From UBA1672 sp964352665 (lineage in GTDB: Bacteria > Pseudomonadota > Alphaproteobacteria > Micavibrionales > Micavibrionaceae), in NCBI GenBank assembly GCA_964352665.1, contig CAYGSJ010000002.1, positions 62,001 through 126,000 of the forward strand: DNA of 64,000 nt, written 5' to 3'. The notes beneath the pieces are model-generated. The model searched no databases, was not told where the DNA came from, and was given only the letters and a program-made list of their open reading frames with translations. Shown in pieces: positions 52,486-60,487 of the stretch. Numbering within the stretch: position 1 is the first letter of the stretch; each line of letters starts with the position of its first letter. A program made the translations under genes and the position numbers.

Positions 52486-53550
52486 ATGACGAAAATAATT
52501 ATCGATAAAATCAGCTCCGTAACCAAAAATCTGGATCTGAAACATGAAGAACATATTATGGATGACCCGATGGTTGCCCTGCCCTGTGAAATGGGAACGG
52601 TTCTTGCTGCCGAAATTCTGGAAGACAAGTCCATCTACAATGAACTTGAACTCCCCTCTGGCCGCATGTCAAAACTGAAAAAGGGCGATATCATTGCTGT
52701 TGCCCTTGGTAAGCGTTCGGCGCTTAAAGGTTTTGTCGGCGAACTCCCCAAATCTCTAAGACCCGGCGATGTGATCCACTTACTCAACATGGGTGGTGTG
52801 GCTGGCGAATGCACAAGCGCAAACAAAAGTGAAGTCGGAAATCCGATGCGGATCAGAATTCTCGGCGGCATTGTGCGCAAGAAAAGGATTTTGAACATTG
52901 CAGACAAAATCCTGTTCAAACCACAAAGCACAATGAAAAGCGATGTACCGCTTATCATTGTAACAGGTACGAGCATGGACAGTGGTAAAACCACCGTGGC
53001 TTCGGAAATCATTAAGACCCTGACCCATATGGGCATGAAACTTGCCGGAACAAAGCTGACAGGCGTTGGCGCGCTACGTGACCTCTATAAAATGCAGGAT
53101 TACGGCGTTTATAATGTCGTATCCTTCGTAGATGCAGGCATTACCTCAACAGCAAATATCGACGATAATACCATTGTCGAGGTTGCAAAAGGCGCGATTG
53201 AGTATCTTAGCAAAGATTCACCCGATGCCATCATTATCGAATTCGGTGACGGACTTATGGGGCGCTATGGTGTAAATGCAATTCTCAAAACACCGGAGAT
53301 ACAGAAAAACGTGCGCTTGCATGTTGGGTGTGCCGGCGATCCAATCGGCGCACTCGGCCTTGCTAAGGGGTGTCAGGAAATTGGCTTGCCGATCGATGTG
53401 ATCAGCGGCCCTGTCACAGATAACGAAGTTGGGCAAGGCATTATCAAAGATCAGATGGATGTTCTGGTCTATAACGCCTTTAACCCGACAAATGAATGGA
53501 TGGATTTGGTAATATCAAGATGGCTACAAGAGTATCAATTGTCGGCATAA
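52486..53550 (+). CDS. unassigned P-loop protein heading the arginine operon
   Basis: 354 residues from ATG 52486; ATG 52441 would add 15. Cytosolic. The N-terminal half is beta-rich (MVALPCEMGTVLAAEILEDK, RMSKLKKGDIIAVALGKR). The C-terminal half is a P-loop domain: VTGTSMDSGKTTVASEIIKT (Walker A at about 162-175), GTKLTGVGALRDLYKM and AIIIEFGDGLMGRYGVNAIL (probable Walker B region). This resembles DUF1611/MobB-type P-loop proteins, but I cannot assign it. It overlaps argC by 31 bp and is followed by argB, argD and argF, so a job in arginine synthesis or its control is likely. Confidence 0.75.
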   Translation: MTKIIIDKISSVTKNLDLKHEEHIMDDPMVALPCEMGTVLAAEILEDKSIYNELELPSGRMSKLKKGDIIAVALGKRSALKGFVGELPKSLRPGDVIHLLNMGGVAGECTSANKSEVGNPMRIRILGGIVRKKRILNIADKILFKPQSTMKSDVPLIIVTGTSMDSGKTTVASEIIKTLTHMGMKLAGTKLTGVGALRDLYKMQDYGVYNVVSFVDAGITSTANIDDNTIVEVAKGAIEYLSKDSPDAIIIEFGDGLMGRYGVNAILKTPEIQKNVRLHVGCAGDPIGALGLAKGCQEIGLPIDVISGPVTDNEVGQGIIKDQMDVLVYNAFNPTNEWMDLVISRWLQEYQLSA

Positions 53551-54518
53551 CCGGTTACACCGGCCTTGAACTTCTGCGGATGCTGAACGCGCACCCGAAG
53601 GTGGAGCTTGCCCATGTCACATCACGTCAACACGATAACACCCCTATAGGCGAAATCTATCCGCACCTCTCCCATATGGACATCAACGTTGGCAACCCCG
53701 ACCTTGACACCATCGCCAAGGATAGTGACGTTGTCTTCCTCTGCTTGCCTCATAAAACCGCGCAGGAAACGGTCGCCGCTCTCTTTGGTAAAGTAAAGAT
53801 CGTTGACCTCTCCGCAGATTTCCGTCTGAGTGACAAGGCAACCTATGAACGGTTCTACGACACACCGCATTTGCATGAAGATCTATTGGAAAAAGCGGTC
53901 TACGGCGCTCCTGAAATCGTTGGAGCAGATAAAATTGCCAAAGCCTCCCTCGTCGCAAACCCGGGGTGTTTTGCCCTGCTTTGCCAGCTTATGCTCTATC
54001 CTTATGCAGGTACAATCGAACACGCTGATATCATGGCCGTCACAGGATCAAGCGGCGCCGGAAAATCTGCATCCGACGGTACACACCACCCCGTCCGAAA
54101 TCACAATCTGAAAAGTTATAACATCAACCGGCACAGACATATTCCCGAAATATGCGCATCGGCAAAAATCGATGAAAGCCAACTCACCTTTGTCCCCACA
54201 TCGGGACCGTTTACACGTGGAATTTTTGCAACTGCTTTCGTCAGAACGAACAGTGATGCAAAACTTCGATGTGCCGATGATGTTTATAAAGCGAGCCCCT
54301 TCATTCGTGTGATGGAGGATGTTTCCATGGCCAACATCGTAGGATCCAATTTCTGTGACCTTAGTTACCAGAAAGTTTCGGATGACCACTTTATTATTCA
54401 AGGTGCCCTTGATAACCTTGTGAAAGGCGCTGGCGGATGCGCAGTGCAAAATATGAATTTGATGTGCGGCTATGACGAAACACTTGGTCTTTCAACCCTA
54501 AGCCCCGTATATCCATAA
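53520..54518 (+). CDS. argC: N-acetyl-gamma-glutamyl-phosphate reductase
   Basis: 332 residues from ATG 53520 (MATRVSIVGITGYTGLELLR), which places the NADP-binding G-x-x-G-x-x-G at the usual distance. The catalytic Cys is in ANPGCFALLCQL; VTGSSGAGKSASDGTHHPVR, SYNINRHRHIPEI and FVPTSGPFTRGIFATAF are type-specific. It reduces acyl-glutamyl phosphate to the semialdehyde. It overlaps the P-loop gene and is 11 bp before argB. Confidence 0.93.
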   Translation: MATRVSIVGITGYTGLELLRMLNAHPKVELAHVTSRQHDNTPIGEIYPHLSHMDINVGNPDLDTIAKDSDVVFLCLPHKTAQETVAALFGKVKIVDLSADFRLSDKATYERFYDTPHLHEDLLEKAVYGAPEIVGADKIAKASLVANPGCFALLCQLMLYPYAGTIEHADIMAVTGSSGAGKSASDGTHHPVRNHNLKSYNINRHRHIPEICASAKIDESQLTFVPTSGPFTRGIFATAFVRTNSDAKLRCADDVYKASPFIRVMEDVSMANIVGSNFCDLSYQKVSDDHFIIQGALDNLVKGAGGCAVQNMNLMCGYDETLGLSTLSPVYP

Positions 54519-54529
54519 AAAGAGCAACT

Positions 54530-55435
54530 ATGAAAAAGCAAAAAAAACTACCGGAATTCTTTATCAACGCTTTCTACGAAAGTAAGTTCCGCGACAACAT
54601 ATTTGTTGTAAAGGCGAGCGGGAACGTAATTGAAGACGATAACGCCAGAAATATGCTGATGGAAAATATCCGTGAGTTAACACTCCATGGGATAAAAATC
54701 ATCCTGATCTTTGGGGGCGGCCATGCCATAGACGCCGCGTTACAAGAAAGAGATATCTCCATTAATAAATATGGCGGACGCCGCATCACTGATCGCGCGA
54801 CAATGAACGTCATCCGTGAAACAATTGGCGGTGATCTGTCCTTGCGTGTTTATCAATCCATGAAGCGAAGCGGCCTCGAGGGTCTCTCCTTTAATGCCGT
54901 ACCATCAGATTGGATGGATGTGTCAATCCGCGATGATGAAATCGTAGACTACGGATATGTCGGTGATATTAAAATGGTCCATACACGCCCAATTTTAAGA
55001 CAACTGGCTGTTAACGGATTTATTGCCTGCTCTTGCATCGCAATCAGCGAAGATTCAGAAGTCTGCAACATCAATGCCGATACGATTGCCACCCACATCG
55101 CTTCTGCCCTTGCAACAGACAAACTGATCTTCATGAGCGATGTCGACGGTGTGGAGGTTAATGGTAAAACAGCCTTCATTATCACCGCAGAAGAAATTCA
55201 GGGCTACATCAATGACGGTACTGTCACAGATGGAATGAAAGTGAAAATGGAAAACTGCTCTATGGCATTAAATGCCGGGGTTAAACGTATCCATCTCATA
55301 AACGGGCTGCGTGAGAATGCCCTGTTTAACGAAATCTTTGATACAGTCGGACCGGGAACAATGTTATTCCGCGAATCTGAACGTGAAAACTATACAAATG
55401 AAGTAGAAGTACAAAAAGCAATTGGAGGCAAATGA
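54530..55435 (+). CDS. argB: acetylglutamate kinase, divergent
   Basis: 301 residues of amino-acid kinase fold. VVKASGNVIED replaces the usual K-x-G-G; then ILIFGGGHAIDAALQ, NINADTIATHIASALATDKL, IFMSDVDGV and TDGMKVKMENC. The last motif and the GPGTMLFRES end resemble the kinase part of bifunctional NAGS/NAGK proteins (Xanthomonas type) more than standard ArgB, but no acetyltransferase domain is attached. It phosphorylates acyl-glutamate between argC and argD. Stop overlaps the argD start (TGATG). Confidence 0.82.
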   Translation: MKKQKKLPEFFINAFYESKFRDNIFVVKASGNVIEDDNARNMLMENIRELTLHGIKIILIFGGGHAIDAALQERDISINKYGGRRITDRATMNVIRETIGGDLSLRVYQSMKRSGLEGLSFNAVPSDWMDVSIRDDEIVDYGYVGDIKMVHTRPILRQLAVNGFIACSCIAISEDSEVCNINADTIATHIASALATDKLIFMSDVDGVEVNGKTAFIITAEEIQGYINDGTVTDGMKVKMENCSMALNAGVKRIHLINGLRENALFNEIFDTVGPGTMLFRESERENYTNEVEVQKAIGGK

Positions 55436-56649
55436 TGAGCGCGCAGGCACAAACAATAATTGAGCAAACAGACGAAATTCTTGTTGAAACATACAAATCC
55501 CAACCCGTTGTTCTGGACTATGGACAAGGCGTATATGCCTATGACACAGAGGGTAAAAAATATCTGGATTTTGCCGCCGGTATCGCTGTGGCCTCCCTCG
55601 GACATGCTCACAAGAAATTGCTTAAAACCATCAAAGACCAAAGCGCCCGCCTTATGGCCTGTCAGGCATCCTATGCCACCAAGGAAAAACTGGAGGCCGC
55701 GCAAATCCTTATTGATAACGGCTGTTTTGATTTGGTGTATTTCTCGAATAGCGGCACCGAAAGCGTAGAAGCCGCCCTAAAATGCGCACGCAAATGGGCC
55801 TATGATAATAAGGGAAAAGACTGCAACGAAATCATCGCCTTCAGAAACTCTTTTCACGGACGGACCTATGGCTCGGCAAGCATTACCGAAAAAAGACATG
55901 TTCAGCCCTATTTCGGACCGTATATTGAAGGCGTCCAGTTCGCAGAATTCAATGACCCTGCCTCCGTCAGCTCATTAATTACTGACAAAACCGCAGCCAT
56001 TATTGTCGAACCTGTACAGGGCGAAGGGGGCGTTACTCCTGCAAACCCATTTTTCCTCGCAGACCTAAGACGCCTTTGTGACAAACACAATGTCTGCTTG
56101 ATCTTTGATGAAATTCAGGCCGGCATGGGCCGCCTTGGAACCTTCTATGCCTATCAGTCTTTTGAAACTGATTCCGGTATTGTCGAGCCTGACATTGCCT
56201 GTCTTGCAAAAGGCATGGGCAGCGGATTCCCCGTCGGCGCTATGGTTGCCAAAAAAGAATTCGGTAAAGCCATCGTCGTTGGAACACACGGCACGACATA
56301 TGGTGGAAACCCTCTCGCTTGCGCTGTTGCTGCCACCGTAATGAAAGAACTCCTCAGTGATGGCTTTCTCGATCACACCAAAAAAGTTTCTGCCTACCTG
56401 ATAGACGGCCTGCAAAAAATTCAACGCAGTTCCAATAAAATAACAGATATTCGCGGTGCGGGCCTTATGCTCGGTATTGATACAATATTCGATATCAAGG
56501 ATGTCCTGACCAATCTTCAGACAAACGGCCTAATGGCAACTCAGGCCGGCAAGGCCACGCTGCGCTTGACACCGCCACTCATTGTGAAAATGGAAGAAGC
56601 ACAAGAAGCCCTGAAGATCATTGATAAAACTTTTAAAGAGATGGAATAA
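55435..56649 (+). CDS. argD: acetylornithine aminotransferase
   Basis: 404 residues from ATG 55435 (GGAGG upstream). Class III aminotransferase: PVVLDYGQGVYAYDTEGKKY, LDFAAGIAVASLGHAH, YFSNSGTESVEAALKCARKW, SFHGRTYGS and FDEIQAGMGRLGTFYAYQ. The PLP Lys is in LAKGMGSGFPVGAM. It converts the semialdehyde to N-acylornithine. Neighbours argB and argF confirm the pathway. Confidence 0.93.
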   Translation: MSAQAQTIIEQTDEILVETYKSQPVVLDYGQGVYAYDTEGKKYLDFAAGIAVASLGHAHKKLLKTIKDQSARLMACQASYATKEKLEAAQILIDNGCFDLVYFSNSGTESVEAALKCARKWAYDNKGKDCNEIIAFRNSFHGRTYGSASITEKRHVQPYFGPYIEGVQFAEFNDPASVSSLITDKTAAIIVEPVQGEGGVTPANPFFLADLRRLCDKHNVCLIFDEIQAGMGRLGTFYAYQSFETDSGIVEPDIACLAKGMGSGFPVGAMVAKKEFGKAIVVGTHGTTYGGNPLACAVAATVMKELLSDGFLDHTKKVSAYLIDGLQKIQRSSNKITDIRGAGLMLGIDTIFDIKDVLTNLQTNGLMATQAGKATLRLTPPLIVKMEEAQEALKIIDKTFKEME

Positions 56650-56662
56650 GACAGAAGAAAAG

Positions 56663-57577
56663 ATGACCGGACAAATAAGACATTTTATAAATCTACCCGA
56701 TGTTGGCGCACAGGAGCTAAAGGCAATTCTGAAACATGCCCATGCACTGAAGGCCCAGAAATTTAACCCGCCACAAATTATGGATGGACTTTCTCTGGCC
56801 ATGGTGTTCGATAAACGCTCCACCAGAACACGGATGAGCTTTGAGCTCGCTATGAAACAACTCGGCGGGCACACAATTGTAATGAGCATGGACGACATGC
56901 AAATCACTGGGGCCGAAAGCATAGAAGACACTGCCGCTGTATTATCCCGCTATGTTGATGGAATCATGATCCGCATGAGTGATCATGCCAAAATGGAAGA
57001 ACTCGCGCGCCATACAACCATCCCTGTCATCAGTGGCATGACCGACGAATCGCATCCCTGCCAGATTATGGCCGACATCCTGACCATAGAAGAAAAACTA
57101 GGCTCGATTGAAGGCAAAAAAGTGGCCTGGTTCGGAGACTATAATAATGTCTCTAAAACATTCGAACAAGTAGCACCCCTATTGGGTTTCGATCTTGTGA
57201 TATCGGCACCGGAAGATTTAAAACCACCGAAGCTCGGTGACCGCGCTACTTATTCTGAAGATCCAAAAGAAGCCGCCAAGAATGCCGATGTTATCGTAAC
57301 CGACACATGGGTATCCATGGGGCAAGAAGGCAAAGCCATCGAAAAATTTATGCCCTATCAGGTCAATAGTGAACTTATGGCTTTGGCAAATGACGGCGCT
57401 ATCTTTATGCACTGCATGCCAATACATCAGAATGAAGAGGTCACGCCGGAAGTGCTCGCAAGTGATGCCTGCGTCATATATGACGAGGCAGAAAATCGTC
57501 TGCACGCACAAAAGGCTATTCTGGCTTGGTGCCTGGAAAATTCGGGGGTAAGCTTACAAAGACCGTTAGGGTTCTAG
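56663..57577 (+). CDS. argF: ornithine carbamoyltransferase
   Basis: 304 residues from ATG 56663 (MTGQIRHFINLPDVG; AGAAGAAAAG upstream); a longer frame begins inside argD. Carbamoyl phosphate site FDKRSTRTRMSFELAMKQLG, ESHPCQIMADIL, WFGDYNNVSKTFEQ and HCMP (usual H-C-L-P). ADVIVTDTWVSMGQE is the ornithine loop; Met before Gly-Gln fits OTCase. It makes citrulline. Its end overlaps the convergent small-protein array by 12 bp. Confidence 0.92.
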   Translation: MTGQIRHFINLPDVGAQELKAILKHAHALKAQKFNPPQIMDGLSLAMVFDKRSTRTRMSFELAMKQLGGHTIVMSMDDMQITGAESIEDTAAVLSRYVDGIMIRMSDHAKMEELARHTTIPVISGMTDESHPCQIMADILTIEEKLGSIEGKKVAWFGDYNNVSKTFEQVAPLLGFDLVISAPEDLKPPKLGDRATYSEDPKEAAKNADVIVTDTWVSMGQEGKAIEKFMPYQVNSELMALANDGAIFMHCMPIHQNEEVTPEVLASDACVIYDEAENRLHAQKAILAWCLENSGVSLQRPLGF

Positions 57578-58207
57578 ACGGTTTTCTTCCGAGCTGTCGG
57601 GCGCATCATCATATTCTGCCCTCTTAGCCAAACAATAGCCCTCTAAAGTTTTAGTCGCTATGGCGTAATCAAGATTTTCCTTGGGCTCTTTCCCCCTTGC
57701 TCTCAAAACCCTTCCGATATCAGCAATCAGATTAATTAAATCTTGCATATCCATGGTAACAAAATATTTACGATATTCTTTTTCTGGAGGTAGCCTTAGC
57801 TCTGTGGCATAAGCATGTGAAATTTCAAACGTAACAGCAAATCTTCCACGTTCTTCGTGATATTCCCAGCTTCCTTCGGATTTTAAATATCCTTCACCTT
57901 CCAGTCTTTTGGCCATAATGTAATCAGGAAAATGCTCCAGTGCTTGCCTGAAAATACCGAGATCAATGTTCCCAGAAAGATCCTTATCCGCAGCTCCCAG
58001 ACTTTCCTCTATGCGCTCAATGGCAATTTCTACCATGTCCTGAGGAAGAAAAGCATCATCCAAACCATTCTGAAAAACAGCCTTTCCTGCGGACGTCAAT
58101 CCAATCCGAACAAATAGGTTATTGCCTTGCCTCGCCAACCCCTTTACTTTTGTAAATAGACCGGCTTTTTTAACTGTTTGATCAACAAGATTAAGAATAA
58201 TACTCAT
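57566..58207 (-). CDS. array gene 1: two-domain member of the small repeated protein family
   Basis: 213 residues holding two copies of the array domain. The first (about 20-100) ends SGNIDLGIFRQALEHFPDY. The second (about 105-205) has GSWEYHEERGRFAVTFEISH, then LIADIGRVLRARGKEPKENL and DYAIATKTLEGYCLAKRA. The domain is a short beta-rich half, then a helix, then an N-(I/L)-D...L..(Y/F) motif. No signal peptide, no enzyme motif. It lies 11 bp after array gene 2 and is probably co-transcribed with it. Function unknown. Confidence 0.8.
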   Translation of the reverse strand: MSIILNLVDQTVKKAGLFTKVKGLARQGNNLFVRIGLTSAGKAVFQNGLDDAFLPQDMVEIAIERIEESLGAADKDLSGNIDLGIFRQALEHFPDYIMAKRLEGEGYLKSEGSWEYHEERGRFAVTFEISHAYATELRLPPEKEYRKYFVTMDMQDLINLIADIGRVLRARGKEPKENLDYAIATKTLEGYCLAKRAEYDDAPDSSEENRLEP

Positions 58208-58218
58208 AAAAAACCAAC

Positions 58219-58524
58219 CTAAAAAATGAGGGGAGCACCAAGAACAGGCTCACGCTTCTGCACTTCCGTTAGAACAGCTCTAATCACACCTAAATCAATA
58301 TTTGTATCGGGGTCAACCCCTCTATGGCGCAGTCTTTCTGCCAAAGCACGTTCAAGCGCTCTTAGTGTATCGCGTCCCATCACAAGTGTATCCGTACCGA
58401 CAGGGCCTGCGGCTGAGGCATTCACCCCAAAAACCACAGCCAATGGTCCATCACCTTGACGTAAATCATTCTTGCCATTCAAAAGTCCGGCACTACCCAG
58501 TGCTAACACCAGTGGATTTGACAT
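58219..58524 (-). CDS. array gene 2: small repeated-family protein
   Basis: 101 residues, ATG 58524 with AAAGGGTGATG. RQGDGPLAVVFGVNASAAG is the beta half. RDTLRALERALAERLRHRG and VDPDTNIDLGVIRAVLTEVQ are the helical half; the D-P-x-T-N-I-D motif matches array genes 1 and 6 closely. It keeps AVVF but lacks the G-x-W. A TTGACA promoter lies upstream. Cytosolic, unknown function. Confidence 0.78.
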   Translation of the reverse strand: MSNPLVLALGSAGLLNGKNDLRQGDGPLAVVFGVNASAAGPVGTDTLVMGRDTLRALERALAERLRHRGVDPDTNIDLGVIRAVLTEVQKREPVLGAPLIF

Positions 58525-58546
58525 ATCATCACCCTTTTTTTACAGC

Positions 58547-58575
58547 AAACTACTGACAAATAAAGATTATGTCAA
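58547..58575 (-). promoter_or_regulatory. promoter of array gene 2
   Basis: On the minus strand TTGACA (58,575-58,570) is followed after 17 bp by TAGTTT (58,552-58,547). The start of transcription would be about 15 bp before the ATG. Confidence 0.55.
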
Positions 58576-58603
58576 ACTTAAAATCTATGTTTTGGGATAA
58601 ATA

Positions 58604-58933
58604 TTAGGCGCTCTGTGAAACGTTCTGAGAGGGCTTGACCTTTGATGTAGATATTGTCGCCGATCTTCCATCAACCTCGGAAACAGGGTATTCCTCCAGC
58701 GTTTGCATGGCATAGTGATAATCCACATTTTTATCTGCCCCTGCTGTCCGGCGAGACTCACGCTGCATGTGGTCCAATAAACTTTCCAGAGTTTCTTTCT
58801 TATAGGAAACCGTATGACATTCCGAATGACCGTTCATATTGGGCTTGGTTGTTTCAAAAACAGCAACGATCTGCCCGTCTTTACGTTTCTTCCATGTTCC
58901 TTTTCCCAGAAAAAGTCCTGTGTTTATGGCCAT
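58604..58933 (-). CDS. array gene 3: small repeated-family protein
   Basis: 109 residues from ATG 58933, eight bases after AAAGGG; ATG 58939 touches that ribosome site. It has the full domain: GKGTWKKRKDGQIVAVFETT, SYKKETLESLLDHMQRESRR and ADKNVDYHYAMQTLEEYPVS. A Ser/Val-rich tail of about 20 residues follows. I see no TTGACA upstream, unlike genes 2, 4, 5 and 6. Confidence 0.78.
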   Translation of the reverse strand: MAINTGLFLGKGTWKKRKDGQIVAVFETTKPNMNGHSECHTVSYKKETLESLLDHMQRESRRTAGADKNVDYHYAMQTLEEYPVSEVDGRSATISTSKVKPSQNVSQSA

Positions 58934-59020
58934 TGTCATACCCTTTGTGTAGTATCTTTTTATTTTTATTTTATCTAAAGCCTAACCTAAAATCATTAAT
59001 TCTTGCTTTATAAATAGACT

Positions 59021-59299
59021 TTAGTGAGGCTGCATCCCCAACGTTCTTACAACTTTATCAATATCGGATCTCTCGGCATCAATCTTTTCCCTATCGCGAT
59101 CCGGCTCTCTTATGCCCGATCTCGCGCTCTCCAGATATGTTCTCATGTCTCTGGGGGTAAACACGGCCTCTGAACGCCCTGTCATGGCCGCAGAATCAGC
59201 AGTTCTTTCGAACACGGCCACCAAAACACCGTGCCGTCTATGCCAGACGCCAACATCTTTAAATGCACCAATTTCCGGTTCTTCAGCAACTCGCAACAT
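59021..59299 (-). CDS. array gene 4: small repeated-family protein
   Basis: 92 residues, ATG 59299 with ATAGGGTTGAT. KDVGVWHRRHGVLVAVFERT closely matches array gene 3; FTPRDMRTYLESARSGI is the helix. The final part (RSDIDKVVRTLG) keeps the D but has lost the N-I-D motif and is shorter, so this is the most reduced copy. A TTGACA lies upstream. Confidence 0.75.
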   Translation of the reverse strand: MLRVAEEPEIGAFKDVGVWHRRHGVLVAVFERTADSAAMTGRSEAVFTPRDMRTYLESARSGIREPDRDREKIDAERSDIDKVVRTLGMQPH

Positions 59300-59329
59300 A
59301 TCAACCCTATAAACTTGTCATCTACAGAA

Positions 59330-59359
59330 ATTGTAAACCATCACGTGATAATATGTCAA
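59330..59359 (-). promoter_or_regulatory. promoter of array gene 4
   Basis: On the minus strand TTGACA (59,359-59,354) is followed after 17-18 bp by TTTACA/TTACAA. Separate from the promoter of gene 3. Confidence 0.5.
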
Positions 59360-59391
59360 AAGAAGGTTTTTTTATTATACAGGACAATGGA

Positions 59392-59745
59392 TTAGCCAGG
59401 CTCCAGCCCTTCAAAATCATCCATTACCTCATTAACACCATCTATCGGAGTACGCGGCGTTGCCTGCTCCTGATCATAATTATGCAGTGCCCTAACTGCC
59501 AAACCAATACTGAAATCACCTATTGCCTTGTCACCTCGGGCCTCTAGCGTTTCCCTTCTGGCCTCGATAAATGCCTGCACGTCTTCAGGCTCCATAAAGA
59601 TTGTGTTACCACCACAAATGCCATGATATTCTTCAGGAACTATAAACCCAATAAGAAGGGTGCATTCCTCACTTCCAGCAAGTTGGACTATTGCCCCTCC
59701 ACCAATAAAATACAGGGAACCAAGATCAATTTCTCTGTCTGCCAT
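59392..59745 (-). CDS. array gene 5: small repeated-family protein
   Basis: 117 residues from ATG 59745 (GGGTTGAAAATA upstream); a TTG three codons earlier is unlikely. The beta half (GGGAIVQLAGSEECTLLIGF) has drifted and lost the Trp. The helix (PEDVQAFIEARRETLEARGD) and the end (IGDFSIGLAVRALHNYDQEQ) still fit. A TTGACA overlaps the stop codon of gene 6. Confidence 0.75.
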   Translation of the reverse strand: MADREIDLGSLYFIGGGAIVQLAGSEECTLLIGFIVPEEYHGICGGNTIFMEPEDVQAFIEARRETLEARGDKAIGDFSIGLAVRALHNYDQEQATPRTPIDGVNEVMDDFEGLEPG

Positions 59746-59780
59746 TATTTTCAACCCATTATTAATTATATTTTTTTAGC

Positions 59781-59809
59781 TACAAACCACATTTTTCATA
59801 ATGTGTCAA
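59781..59809 (-). promoter_or_regulatory. promoter of array gene 5
   Basis: On the minus strand TTGACA (59,809-59,804) overlaps the TGA of array gene 6; TTTGTA follows after 17 bp (59,786-59,781). Confidence 0.5.
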
Positions 59810-60135
59810 TTTTGTACTGGAGAAAAGACCCAACGGGAGGATTGCGAGAGTACCGCATCGCTATAGGCCCTGCATGTTTGTCTGGCCAGTTGAATATCAA
59901 GATTGTTCTCGGGGTCAAAGCCATGCTCAACAAGCCTTTGCTCCAAATCCCTTATATTCTCTTGTAATTCATCAAATGTATATGCTGTGTAGGGGAAATC
60001 CACATCCTCCGCCTCTTGTGCACTGAATCTGAAGACGGCGAGCATCTGCCCATATTCTTCGCACCAAACCCACTTACCTACACCTGCAAATATATCAACC
60101 GTGTAATACGCTGTTTCTTGTTCTTCTTTACCCAT
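59806..60135 (-). CDS. array gene 6: small repeated-family protein
   Basis: 109 residues from ATG 60135 (AAAGAAGAT upstream); a GTG at 60,150 would overlap the -10. FAGVGKWVWCEEYGQMLAVF and RFSAQ form the beta half; YTFDELQENIRDLEQRLVEH, then GFDPENNLDIQLARQTCRAY the helical half. It is the clearest full copy with gene 3 and the second domain of gene 1. First gene of the array in reading order. Confidence 0.77.
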   Translation of the reverse strand: MGKEEQETAYYTVDIFAGVGKWVWCEEYGQMLAVFRFSAQEAEDVDFPYTAYTFDELQENIRDLEQRLVEHGFDPENNLDIQLARQTCRAYSDAVLSQSSRWVFSPVQN

Positions 60136-60141
60136 ATCTTC

Positions 60142-60169
60142 TTTAAACACTGAACCACACAGATGTCAA
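60142..60169 (-). promoter_or_regulatory. promoter of array gene 6
   Basis: On the minus strand TTGACA (60,169-60,164) and TTTAAA (60,147-60,142), 16-bp spacer. The expected transcript would start very near the ATG at 60,135, so the mRNA could be nearly leaderless. Confidence 0.4.
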
Positions 60170-60217
60170 AATTCTTTTCAAATTGACGCGCTGCATAAAA
60201 AATGACAGGGTTTTGGC

Positions 60218-60487
60218 ATGGATGAAGATAAAAATTTACAGCAAAATCAAAAAGATGAAGAACGTGTGAGCGCACAAACGCTCTATTTTCGCTTTATGCT
60301 CGCCTTTTTGGGCTATTTCTTCCTAAGCTTTGGCCTTGCTTATTTAAATATCAATTCAATCTGGATTCCGGCTCTTGTGCTTGCTGTCGTCTATATGCTA
60401 CTAACACTCTCGCCGAAAGATGTTAAAAAAATATGGGACAAGAGAATTGTTCCGCTAATGAAGGATACAGATCATGAGCAAAGGTAA
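60218..60487 (+). CDS. small two-helix membrane protein upstream of argG
   Basis: 89 residues, ribosome site AGGG. A polar N-terminus of about 22 residues is followed by two helices: FRFMLAFLGYFFLSFGLAYL (about 25-45) and IWIPALVLAVVYMLLTL (about 48-65). A basic tail follows. It overlaps argG by 14 bp, so translation is coupled. No family recognised. Confidence 0.7.
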   Translation: MDEDKNLQQNQKDEERVSAQTLYFRFMLAFLGYFFLSFGLAYLNINSIWIPALVLAVVYMLLTLSPKDVKKIWDKRIVPLMKDTDHEQR

